From the NCBI GenBank assembly GCA_963711705.1, contig CAVQFM010000025.1, positions 1 to 64,000 of the forward strand: DNA of 64,000 bases. The letters run 5' to 3'. The stretch is from RYN-230 sp963711705 (GTDB lineage Bacteria > Actinomycetota > Actinomycetes > Streptosporangiales > Streptosporangiaceae). The notes below the pieces were generated by a model. That model made no database searches. It saw only the letters and a program-made list of their open reading frames with translations, and was not told the origin of the DNA. Shown here piece after piece: positions 56,769-64,000 of the stretch. Position 1 is the stretch's first letter; the number at the start of each line of letters is the position of its first letter. A program made the position numbers and the translations under genes.

Positions 56769-59333
56769 GTGACTGACCTGGACACTGGGGGCGGCCACGA
56801 CCGGACGGAGCCGGTCGACATCCAGGTGGAGATGCAGCGTAGTTACATCGACTACGCGATGTCCGTCATCGTCGGCCGGGCCCTGCCCGACGTCCGGGAC
56901 GGGCTCAAGCCGGTACACGTCCGCATCCTGTGGGCGATGTACGACGGGGGCTACCGGCCGGACCGGGGGTACTTCAAGTGCTCCCGGGTGGTCGGCGACG
57001 TCATGGGCCAGTACCACCCGCACGGCGACTCGGCCATCTACGACGCCCTGGTCCGGCTGGCCCAGCCCTGGTCGATGCGGATGCCGCTGGTCGACGGGCA
57101 GGGCAACTTCGGCTCCCCGGGCAACGACCCGCCCGCCGCCATGCGGTACACCGAGTGCCGGCTCGCGCCGCTGGCCATGGAGATGCTCCGGGATATCGAC
57201 AAGGAGACCGTCGATTTCCGGCCCAACTACGACGGCCGGACGCCGGAACCCACCGTCCTGCCCAGCCGGTTCCCCAACCTGCTGATCAACGGGTCCGAGG
57301 GCATCGCGGTCGGGATGGCGACCAAGATCCCGCCGCACAACCTGCGCGAGGTCGCCGCGGGCGTCCGGTGGTACCTGGACAACTTCGAGGCCAGCAACGA
57401 AGAGCTGCTGGAAGCGCTGATCGAGCGGGTCAAGGGACCGGACTTCCCGACCCGCGGGCTGATCGTCGGCCGCCGCGGCATCGAGGATGCCTACCGGACC
57501 GGGCGCGGCTCGATCACCATGCGCGCCGTGGTGGACATCGACGAGGACAGCCGCGGCCGGACCTGCCTGGTCGTCACCGAGCTGCCCTACCAGGTCAACC
57601 CGGACAACCTGGCCACGAAGATCGCTGAGCTGGTACGCGACGGCCGGGTCAGCGGCATCGCCGACGTCCGCGACGAGAGCAGCGGCCGCACCGGCCAGCG
57701 GCTGGTGATCGTGCTGCGCCGCGACGCGGTGGCCAAGGTCGTGCTGAACAACCTGTACAAGCACACCCAGCTGCAGGACACGTTCGGCGCGAACATGCTC
57801 GCGCTGGTCGACGGCGTGCCGCGGACGCTGCGGCTGGACCAGATGATCCGGCACTGGGTCACCCACCAGATCGAGGTCGTCGTCCGGCGCACCCGGCACC
57901 TGCTCCGGGTGGCCCAGGAGCGGGCGCACACCGTCAGCGCGCTGCTGAAGGCGATCGACCGGATCGACGAGGTGATCGCGCTGATCCGGGGCAGCGAGTC
58001 CGCCGCCGTCGCCCAGCAGGGCCTGATGCAGCTGCTGGAGATCGACGAGGCGCAGGCCCGGGCCATCCTCGACATGCAGCTGCGCCGGCTGGCTGCCCTG
58101 GAGCGCCAGGCGCTGCTGGACGAGTACGAGGACCTGATGGCGCGGATCGCCGAGTACGAGACGATCCTGGCGTCACCGGAGCGGCAGCGGCAGATCGTCG
58201 GCGAGGAGCTCGGCGAGATCGTGGACCGGTACGGCGACGAGCGGCGGACCGAGATCATCCCCTACGACGGCGACGTGACCGACGAGGACCTGATCGCCGA
58301 GGAAGACGTGGTCGTCACGATCACCCGGGACGGTTACGCCAAGCGCACCAAGACCGACCTGTACCGGGCGCAGCGCCGTGGCGGCAAGGGCGTGCGCGGC
58401 GCCCAGCTGCGCACCGACGACATCGTGGACCACTTCTTCGTCACCACCACGCACCGGTGGATCCTGTTCTTCACCAACAAGGGACGGGTGTACCGGGCCA
58501 AGGCCTACGAGCTGCCGGACACCGCCCGGGACGCGCGCGGCCAGCACGTGGCCAACCTGCTCGCGTTCCAGCCGGACGAGCACATCGCCCAGGTGCTGGC
58601 CATCCCGGACTACTCGGTCGCGCCGTACCTGGTCATCGCCACCCGCGGCGGGCTGGTCAAGAAGTCGCAGCTGACCGACTTCGACTCGGCCCGGACCGGC
58701 GGCATCATCGCGATCAACCTGCGCGAGGATGACGAGGTCATCGCGGCCCGGCTGGTCTCCCCCGAGGATGACCTGCTGCTGGTCAGCCGGAAGGCGCAGG
58801 CGATCCGGTTCCACGCGACCGACGAGGCGCTGCGGCCGATGGGCCGGGCCACGTCCGGCGTGATCGGCATGCGGTTCACCAACGGTGACGAGCTGCTGGA
58901 CATGCACGTGCTGCGCAACGGGGCCGACGTCATGGTGGCCACCAGCGGCGGGTACGCCAAGCGGACACCCTCGGATCAGTACCCGGTCCAGGGCCGCGGC
59001 GGCCGCGGCGTGCTCACCGCGCGGGTGGTGGACGCCCGGGGTGAGCTGGTCGGGGCGCTGATGGTGCACCCCGACGACGAGGTGTTTGCGATCACCTCCT
59101 CCGGCGGCGTCATCCGCACCTCGGCGGGCGAGGTCAAGCTGTCCGGGCGGCAGACCATGGGGGTCCGGCTGATGAACCTGGCCTCCGGGGACAGCGTGGT
59201 CGCGATCGCGCGCAACGCCGAGTCCCTGGGCGAAGCGGACCTGGACGCCGCCGAGGACGACGGCACGGACTCCCCGCCGGCCACTGACGGCGAGACCGGG
59301 CCGGACGGGGGTGACGCCGGGGCGGCTGGGTAA
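56769..59333 (+). CDS. gyrA: DNA gyrase subunit A
   Basis: An 854-residue DNA-cleaving subunit of gyrase that introduces negative supercoils. The catalytic Tyr127 is in AMRYTECRL; the quinolone-determining segment reads YHPHGDSAIYDALVRLAQ and keeps the Ser and Asp positions that mutate in resistant strains, so no known resistance change is seen. The C-terminal wrapping domain has the GyrA box QRRGGKG and ends in an acidic tail. The GTG at 56769 follows AGGAGAGG. No intein is present, unlike some mycobacteria. It is followed by DUF3566 and tRNA-Ile. Confidence 0.97.
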   Translation: MTDLDTGGGHDRTEPVDIQVEMQRSYIDYAMSVIVGRALPDVRDGLKPVHVRILWAMYDGGYRPDRGYFKCSRVVGDVMGQYHPHGDSAIYDALVRLAQPWSMRMPLVDGQGNFGSPGNDPPAAMRYTECRLAPLAMEMLRDIDKETVDFRPNYDGRTPEPTVLPSRFPNLLINGSEGIAVGMATKIPPHNLREVAAGVRWYLDNFEASNEELLEALIERVKGPDFPTRGLIVGRRGIEDAYRTGRGSITMRAVVDIDEDSRGRTCLVVTELPYQVNPDNLATKIAELVRDGRVSGIADVRDESSGRTGQRLVIVLRRDAVAKVVLNNLYKHTQLQDTFGANMLALVDGVPRTLRLDQMIRHWVTHQIEVVVRRTRHLLRVAQERAHTVSALLKAIDRIDEVIALIRGSESAAVAQQGLMQLLEIDEAQARAILDMQLRRLAALERQALLDEYEDLMARIAEYETILASPERQRQIVGEELGEIVDRYGDERRTEIIPYDGDVTDEDLIAEEDVVVTITRDGYAKRTKTDLYRAQRRGGKGVRGAQLRTDDIVDHFFVTTTHRWILFFTNKGRVYRAKAYELPDTARDARGQHVANLLAFQPDEHIAQVLAIPDYSVAPYLVIATRGGLVKKSQLTDFDSARTGGIIAINLREDDEVIAARLVSPEDDLLLVSRKAQAIRFHATDEALRPMGRATSGVIGMRFTNGDELLDMHVLRNGADVMVATSGGYAKRTPSDQYPVQGRGGRGVLTARVVDARGELVGALMVHPDDEVFAITSSGGVIRTSAGEVKLSGRQTMGVRLMNLASGDSVVAIARNAESLGEADLDAAEDDGTDSPPATDGETGPDGGDAGAAG

Positions 59334-59515
59334 AGGTCCGGTAATTACGCAGCGTGGCCCAGGTCACGGTGCGGTGACAGGGAAGTCAATGGAGGCAACG
59401 TCAGGTGGGGCTGCGACGTCTAATGAGTATCCACTCAGACAGTCACGGGCCCCGAGTGGGAACGTTTCCGCCATTCGGGGATAACCTCGAAGGAAAGCTT
59501 TCCGAGGAGGACGGG

Positions 59516-60508
59516 GTGGATCAACGCGCGGAACCACCGTCGTGGCTGCCTGACGGGGCGGCGCACGGGACGGCTGCGAGCGCTGACCTGCGCAGCCCCG
59601 AGACCGACGAGACCGACGAGGCCGGCACCACGGAGACGTCGGAGGACCAGGCCAGCTACGCCTTCTCTGGGGACTTTTCTGGCGAATCCGGCTACTCCAA
59701 CGGGCAGGACTCCACATACGGCCAGGACTCTCCGTACAGCCAGGACTCCACGTACAGCCAGGACTCCCCGTACGGGCAGGACTCCCCGTATGGCCAGGAA
59801 GCGACGTTCGGCCAGGCCGGAACCGTGGTCGGCGGGTACTCCTACGAGGAGGGCGGCGGCGACTCGCCAGGCGAGGCCACCGCCCAGGTCCCGCCGTATC
59901 CCGCGGCCACCGTCACCGACACGTCGTCCGCCGCCGCGGCCGCCACTGACCTGCCCGCCGCCGCGGCCACTGCGGACAGCAGCGGCCAGACCACCACGTT
60001 CAGCGTTCCGCCGGGGGCTGACTACCCGGCCGACGGCGGTTCCGCCGTGGCTCCCGGGCCGCTGGCCGGCGCGGCGGCGCCCGCCGTGGCTGGGGTCGCT
60101 GGAGCGGCGGCTAAGCCGGGCGGGGGCGGCCAGCCGCCCGCCCGCCGGGCCGAGCTGGTGGTGGCCCGGCTGGAGCCGTGGTCGGTGATGAAGTTCAGCT
60201 TCCTGATGTCGCTGGTGGCCTGGGTAGTCCTGTTCGTGGCGGTGGCGCTGCTCTACTTCGTGCTGTCCGGCCTCGGCGTGTTCGATTCGATCCAGCACAC
60301 GCTCACCAGCGTCACGTCGAGTTCCAGCTCGTCCGGGATGAAGCTCAGCGCGTGGTTCTCCGCCTCCCGGGTGCTCGGCTACACGATGCTGCTCGGCGCG
60401 ATCAACATCATCCTGATCACCGCGCTGTCCACGGTCGGCGCCATGATCTACAACCTGGTCACCCACCTGGGTGGCGGCATCGAGGTCACCCTCCGGGAGA
60501 CCGACTGA
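59516..60508 (+). CDS. DUF3566 membrane protein with Gln-Asp-Ser-Tyr repeats
   Basis: A 330-residue protein of the DUF3566 family, which typically follows gyrA in actinobacteria. A long disordered N-terminal region (to about residue 220) contains a 6 x 18-base repeat (QDS-type hexapeptides). Two hydrophobic helices follow, FLMSLVAWVVLFVAVALLYF and GYTMLLGAINIILITALSTV, with a short extracellular loop. Its role is unknown; the C-terminus (GGGIEVTLRETD) is conserved. The GTG at 59516 is chosen because GAGGAGG lies five bases ahead; GTG at 59405 and ATG at 59423 are in the same frame. It sits between gyrA and tRNA-Ile. Confidence 0.85.
   Translation: MDQRAEPPSWLPDGAAHGTAASADLRSPETDETDEAGTTETSEDQASYAFSGDFSGESGYSNGQDSTYGQDSPYSQDSTYSQDSPYGQDSPYGQEATFGQAGTVVGGYSYEEGGGDSPGEATAQVPPYPAATVTDTSSAAAAATDLPAAAATADSSGQTTTFSVPPGADYPADGGSAVAPGPLAGAAAPAVAGVAGAAAKPGGGGQPPARRAELVVARLEPWSVMKFSFLMSLVAWVVLFVAVALLYFVLSGLGVFDSIQHTLTSVTSSSSSSGMKLSAWFSASRVLGYTMLLGAINIILITALSTVGAMIYNLVTHLGGGIEVTLRETD
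59702..59809. repeat. Six 18-base tandem repeats in the DUF3566 gene
   Basis: Units such as GGCCAGGACTCTCCGTAC (GQDSPY) repeat from 59702, the sixth being degenerate. They encode the hexapeptides GQDSTY, GQDSPY, SQDSTY and SQDSPY, and are likely prone to copy-number change. Confidence 0.88.
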
Positions 60509-60595
60509 CGGTCGGCCCGCCAGATGCGATAACCTGTGCCGGCGGTATTTCCCCCGGAACCAGCGCAGGTGACCGTGCTGGCGGGCGTGCCGCAG

Positions 60596-60669
60596 GGGCC
60601 TATAGCTCAGCCGGTTAGAGCGCTTCCCTGATAAGGAAGAGGTCGATGGTTCAAGTCCATCTAGGCCCA
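60596..60669 (+). tRNA. tRNA-Ile (anticodon GAU)
   Basis: A 74-base cloverleaf. The acceptor stem GGGCCTA pairs with TAGGCCC, and the D-arm is GCTC...GAGC. The anticodon stem CTTCC/GGAAG holds loop CTGATAA, so the anticodon is GAT (GAU, isoleucine). The T-arm is GATGG/CCATC with loop TTCAAGT, and the discriminator is A. The terminal CCA is not encoded (CCT follows). A promoter CTGACG-N18-TAACCT near 60507-60536 is possible. In many actinobacteria tRNA-Ala follows here, but none is present; a regulator and metal-oxidase genes come next. Confidence 0.95.
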
Positions 60670-60927
60670 CCCTGGTCACAATGTCTCAGCCCTAGAACTA
60701 CCCGGACTAGCCTGACCAGCGCACTGACACCCGAGGCGAACGGGTGCTAGCGGGCCCACGCGACGAACTCACTGCTGCACCGTGCCACTGTGATCCGCCA
60801 ACTGATGCGCGACGCATGTTCGCCAAGTGATGTGCGGCAGGCTGCAGCCTCCTAGAGGCGGCAGGTTAGCCGCAGGGCGAAACGCACCATCATGGAAGTG
60901 CTCGGGCTTCTCCGGGAAGCGCTGAGT

Positions 60928-61749
60928 TCATGGGCTCGCTTCTTTCGCGATAGGGCTGGTGGTGCCTTCGGTGGCCCGGGCATTGACGGACGTTTCCGCT
61001 GCCCTGGCAGGCTGCAGCTGCCTGGCCACCGGGGCGGTGCCGCTGCGGGCCGGGGAGATGCCGACCTGCTCCGCCCAGCGCCGGACGGACTCGGCGAAGA
61101 ACGCCTCACGGTCGCCGGGCTGCTCGCCGACGATGCCGTGGAGCTGGCCGAACACCTCGAACGACACGGTGCCGAACAGCGCCGCCAAGGCCATGAGTCC
61201 CCGTTGCAGCAGCGCGTCGGGCACCCCGGGCCCGGCGATGGAGCGGAGCGGCGCGAGCGCTTCCCGGCCGCCGGGTGGCACCTTGTCTTCGGCAACCGTC
61301 GGCGTGAGGAGCTCGGCGGCGTCGGTGAGGATGCCCAGGACCACGGTAGAGACGCGGGCGGCAGGCGCGATCGTGGTGGGCGGCGCGACATAGCCGGGCA
61401 CGGGCGTGCCGTAGATCAGGGCGTACTCGTTGGGATTGGCCAGGGCCCAGGCCCGCACGGCGTCGCAGACCGCCGACCAGCGGCCCGCCAGGTTCTCCCG
61501 GGCCACGGCCGCCTCCTGGGCCTCAGCGGCGATGCCCAGCGCGTCGTAGGCGGCGACGATCAGCCTGGTCAGCAGTTCGTCGCGGCTGGCGACGTAGCGG
61601 TAGACGGCCGAGGATGACGCGCCGAGCTCGCGGGCGATGGCCCGCAGGCTCAGCCCGGACGCCCCCTCGGTGGCCAGATGCCGCCGGGCGGTGTCGAGGA
61701 TCTGGCGGGTGATCTCGGCGCGGGTCCGCTCGCGGGCGGCCCGCAGCAC
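60928..61749 (-). CDS. TetR-family regulator (WHG-type C-terminus)
   Basis: A 273-residue TetR protein. The HTH is RAEITRQILDTARRHLATEG through AIARELGASSSAVYRYVASRDELL, and the C-terminal domain (PTTIAPAARVSTVVLGIL and after) is of the WHG group. The GTG at 61749 is the only start in frame with a short leader, but it lacks a strong ribosome site. An ATG at 61781 in another frame (MNQAEQDQALGA) has AGGA ahead, so a small frame change near the N-terminus is possible. It is divergent from the multicopper oxidase, with a palindrome between them. Likely a repressor of that operon; the effector may be a metal or phenolic compound. Confidence 0.82.
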   Translation of the reverse strand: MLRAARERTRAEITRQILDTARRHLATEGASGLSLRAIARELGASSSAVYRYVASRDELLTRLIVAAYDALGIAAEAQEAAVARENLAGRWSAVCDAVRAWALANPNEYALIYGTPVPGYVAPPTTIAPAARVSTVVLGILTDAAELLTPTVAEDKVPPGGREALAPLRSIAGPGVPDALLQRGLMALAALFGTVSFEVFGQLHGIVGEQPGDREAFFAESVRRWAEQVGISPARSGTAPVARQLQPARAAETSVNARATEGTTSPIAKEASP

Positions 61750-61830
61750 CGAGGGCCTGGTCCTGCTCGGCCTGGTTCATGATCACATCCTGCGCAACGC
61801 GACGGGTAGCAACGTGTGCGAGCACTGCTC

Positions 61831-61853
61831 TTGACAGCGACGAGTAAACTCGT
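61831..61853 (+). promoter_or_regulatory. -35-like element and palindromic operator between TetR and oxidase genes
   Basis: TTGACA (61831-61836) is followed by ACGAGTAAACTCGT (61840-61853), with six-base arms around AA. TetR binding here could block polymerase. No clear -10 is seen at the usual distance, so the promoter call is tentative. The gap between the divergent genes is 155 bases and AT-richer. Confidence 0.5.
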
Positions 61854-61904
61854 AGCAAAGTGCTGCTCTCAGATGAGTATAGGCGTCGCAATGCGGGGGT
61901 CAAG

Positions 61905-63641
61905 ATGAACCAGACCAATGCGAACGGCCAGGATGAGCTGTTCACGACCGAGACGGCGGGCCTGCCCGAGGTATCGGCCCCGGCCGTGACCCGGCTGCAC
62001 GACGGGGACCGGCTCGACCTGCGCATCGGCCCGGTGCGCAAGAACATCGGCGGTGCCGAGCTGCGGATGCTCGGCTACAACGGGTCGATCCCCGGCCCGG
62101 TCCTGCACGTCGATCAGGGATCAGAGATCACCGTGCAGGTGCGCAACGACGGCGACGTCGAGGCGACCGTGCACTGGCACGGCCTGCGGCTGGAGAACCG
62201 TTACGACGGGGTCCCGCACGAGACCCAGGCGCCGATCCCGATCGGCGGCACGTTCACTTACCAGCTCCAGTTCCCCGACGCCGGGTTCTACTGGTACCAC
62301 CCGCACATCCGCGAAGACTACGGCCTGGAGATGGGGCTATACGGCACGATCGTCGTCGAGCCCGCCGACCCATCGTGCTGGCCCGCCGCCGACCGGCAGC
62401 TGACCCTGACCCTGGATGACCTGCTGGTCGAGGACGGGCAGATCGCGCCGTTCCGCCGCTCCGGGCCGACGTTCGTCGCGATGGGCCGGTTCGGAAATGT
62501 CATGCTGATCAACGGCGAGACCCAGTTCTCCGGCCAGGCGGCGGCGGGCGAGGTCGTGCGCCTGTATGTCGTTAACACCGCGAACACCAGGATCTTCAAC
62601 TTCGCCATCCGTGGCGCCAGAGCCAAGCTGGTCGGCGGTGACAGCGGCCGCTACGAACACGAGACGTTCACCGACGAGGTGCTGCTCGCACCGTCGGAGC
62701 GCGCGATCATCGACGTGCTGTTCGACACCCCCGGTCAGGTGTTCCTGGAGCACCGCACCCCCGACCACACCTACGACCTCGGCGCCTTCACCGTCACCGA
62801 AGGCGCAGCCAGCGATGCCGCCGGGTCGTTCGGGGTACTGCGCACCGACCCCGACCTGACCGCCGAGCATCAGTCGATCAGCCACGACATCGAACGGCCA
62901 CCCGACAAGGTACTCGCGTTCTACTCCCTGATGCCGCTGCTCTACGGGGAAGACGACTCCCAGGCGTCTGCCTACGCCTGCCCGATGCACCCCGACGTCA
63001 CCGCCACCGAACCAGCGACCTGCCCTAAGTGCGGGATGAAGCTGGTAGCCGTACCGGCCGGGACACCGGCGTCTTACGCCTGCCCGATGCACCCCGACGT
63101 CGCCGCCGCCGAGCCAGGAACCTGCCCCAAGTGCGGGATGAAGCTGGTTGCTTCCGATGCCCCGCCGCCTGCTGCTCAGCCGGACCAGGGCGAGCCCCAT
63201 GGCGGGCACGAGCACGGCGACGGCCTGGAGTGGGAGGACGAGATGCTGGAGATGAACCGCGCGTCCGATCCCAGCAATATGATCTGGCAGCTCATCGACC
63301 GTGAGACCGGGGCGGTGAACGGGGACATCACCTGGTCGTTCACCGTTGGTGACCGGGTGAAGATCCGGCTGGTCAACGAGATGGACTCCGATCACCCGAT
63401 GCACCATCCGTTCCACGTCCATGGAGCTGGCCGGTTTCTCATCCTGTCGCGCGACGGTAAGCCGGAGGCCAACCTGGCGTGGAAGGACACCGTGCTGCTG
63501 CGGGCGGGGGAGACCGTGGACATCCTGCTGGACGTGTCTAATCCCGGGCTGTGGATGGCGCACTGCCACATCGCCGAGCACAACCAGGGCGGCATGATGT
63601 TCAGCTTCAACGTGGCCCGCGACCGGGAGCAGGCCCGATGA
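61905..63641 (+). CDS. Multicopper oxidase with two inserted heavy-metal-binding modules
   Basis: A 578-residue oxidase. The trinuclear and T1 copper ligands are present: HWHG and WYHPHIR in domain 1, HPMHHPFHVHGAG and WMAHCHIAEHNQGGM at the C-terminus (His-Cys-His with the axial Met). Between domains, near residues 362-432, are two copies of YACPMHPDV ... CPKCGMKLV, the heavy-metal-binding module found in CusB-like proteins and copper ATPases, followed by a His-rich GEPHGGHEHGD. Three-domain oxidases with this insert are unusual. No signal peptide is seen. The ATG at 61905 is preceded by GGGGG. The stop overlaps the next gene by four bases. Confidence 0.85.
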   Translation: MNQTNANGQDELFTTETAGLPEVSAPAVTRLHDGDRLDLRIGPVRKNIGGAELRMLGYNGSIPGPVLHVDQGSEITVQVRNDGDVEATVHWHGLRLENRYDGVPHETQAPIPIGGTFTYQLQFPDAGFYWYHPHIREDYGLEMGLYGTIVVEPADPSCWPAADRQLTLTLDDLLVEDGQIAPFRRSGPTFVAMGRFGNVMLINGETQFSGQAAAGEVVRLYVVNTANTRIFNFAIRGARAKLVGGDSGRYEHETFTDEVLLAPSERAIIDVLFDTPGQVFLEHRTPDHTYDLGAFTVTEGAASDAAGSFGVLRTDPDLTAEHQSISHDIERPPDKVLAFYSLMPLLYGEDDSQASAYACPMHPDVTATEPATCPKCGMKLVAVPAGTPASYACPMHPDVAAAEPGTCPKCGMKLVASDAPPPAAQPDQGEPHGGHEHGDGLEWEDEMLEMNRASDPSNMIWQLIDRETGAVNGDITWSFTVGDRVKIRLVNEMDSDHPMHHPFHVHGAGRFLILSRDGKPEANLAWKDTVLLRAGETVDILLDVSNPGLWMAHCHIAEHNQGGMMFSFNVARDREQAR

Positions 63642-64000
63642 CTGCCGGGCCCGCGGGCTCGCCGCTGGACGTGCTGGTCATCGGCGGCGGCCAGGCCGGG
63701 CTGGCCATGGGCTACCACCTGACACAGTCCGGGCGGTCCTTCCAGATCGTAGACGCCGCCGCCGAGATCGGCGGGACATGGCGGTCGCGGTGGGATTCCC
63801 TGCGGCTGTTCACCTCGGGCCGGTATGACAACCTGCCGGGCCTGTCCTTCCCCGCTGCACCGGACACCTACCCAGGCAAGGACGAGGTCGCGAACTACCT
63901 GGAGGCCTACGCCGCAAAGTTCGGGCTGCCGGTCCGGCTCAACACAAGGGTGACATCGCTGACCAGAAGCGGCGCCGGTTATGTCGCCAAGGCAGGCGGC
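63638..64000 (+). CDS. Flavin-containing monooxygenase-like protein, cut by the window end
   Basis: Only the first 121 residues are in the window. The FAD-binding motif LVIGGGQAGLAMGYHL at residues 13-28 and GTWRSRWDSLRLFTSGRYDN, the typical early segment of YUCCA/FMO-like oxidoreductases, are clear. The following PDTYPGKDEVANYLEAYAAK matches the same family. These enzymes oxidise small organic compounds with NADPH and O2 after FAD reduction. Its ATG overlaps the oxidase stop (ATGA), so the two are co-translated. The true end is outside the window. Confidence 0.8.
   Translation, partial: MTAGPAGSPLDVLVIGGGQAGLAMGYHLTQSGRSFQIVDAAAEIGGTWRSRWDSLRLFTSGRYDNLPGLSFPAAPDTYPGKDEVANYLEAYAAKFGLPVRLNTRVTSLTRSGAGYVAKAGG

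Noticed and set aside
56769..59333. Intein in gyrA
   Set aside because: The reading frame is continuous through the catalytic Tyr region and the usual insertion site is uninterrupted.
60670..60927. Attachment-site direct repeat after tRNA-Ile
   Set aside because: I looked for a copy of the tRNA 3' end downstream within the window and found none; only weak short similarities such as CGCCAACTGATG/CGCCAAGTGATG.
1..64000. Prophage, insertion sequence or biosynthetic gene cluster
   Set aside because: No structural phage genes, transposases with terminal repeats or biosynthetic core enzymes are recognisable. The only mobile elements supported are the intein and the homing endonuclease unit.

Overview
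The window is GC-rich (about 70%, mostly G/C-ending codons) and carries the chromosome-origin neighbourhood of an actinobacterium. Signs of this are the rpmH-dnaA-dnaN-recF-gyrB-gyrA order, parA/parB with parS sites, the sigM-anti-sigma-trxB-trxA cluster, a PadR-inositol-phosphate synthase pair, a DUF3566 gene after gyrA, and many leaderless -10 promoters. Gene order resembles Streptomyces and Streptosporangiales, but gnd is missing between dnaN and recF. I would place it in or near Streptosporangiales, without naming a genus.

Layout. 1-5.4 kb: a PfkB sugar kinase, a SnoaL-like protein, an amidohydrolase and a two-gene ABC exporter. 5.5-7.4 kb: a DUF6325 protein, a possible 23-residue arginine-rich peptide, and a low-GC segment holding a free-standing LAGLIDADG homing endonuclease next to the 3' end of dnaB. 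7.3-12 kb: dnaB (with a 362-residue intein), rplI, rpsR, ssb and rpsF, all on the minus strand. 12-20.7 kb: a small membrane protein, endonuclease IV, a GT87-type glycosyltransferase, a class A penicillin-binding protein, DUF5318, PadR, inositol-3-phosphate synthase and a cupin. 20.7-33.3 kb: an MFS transporter, CCA-adding enzyme, DUF6049, MurJ, a pseudokinase, SigM and its anti-sigma factor, TrxB, TrxA and a NUDIX protein. 33.3-46.2 kb: GNAT, aminotransferase, D-Ala-D-Ala ligase, threonine aldolase, SDR/TetR, parB, a DUF222-HNH gene, TetR/hydrolase, parA and rsmG. 46.2-60.7 kb: jag, yidC, yidD, rnpA, rpmH, oriC, dnaA, dnaN, recF, DUF721, gyrB, gyrA, DUF3566 and tRNA-Ile. 60.7-64 kb: a TetR regulator, a multicopper oxidase with two inserted metal-binding modules, and a truncated flavin monooxygenase.

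How the genes fit together: most of the window is housekeeping. It covers replication initiation and elongation (DnaA, DnaN, DnaB, SSB, RecF, gyrase), origin segregation (ParAB-parS), membrane insertion (YidC/YidD/Jag) and envelope synthesis (MurJ, PBP, Ddl). The most unusual item is at dnaB. The last 31 codons switch abruptly from G/C-ending to A/T-ending codons while the protein stays normal, and the endonuclease gene of similar composition follows 61 bases later. This looks like a homing element that replaces the end of its essential host gene with a recoded, cleavage-resistant copy. The dnaB intein upstream has a damaged endonuclease motif.

Quality warning: ssb, recF, yidC and DUF6049 each need a one- or two-base frame correction to give a normal protein. 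Four single-base gains and one loss restore them all. Because three of these genes are essential or nearly so, sequence error is the simplest explanation.
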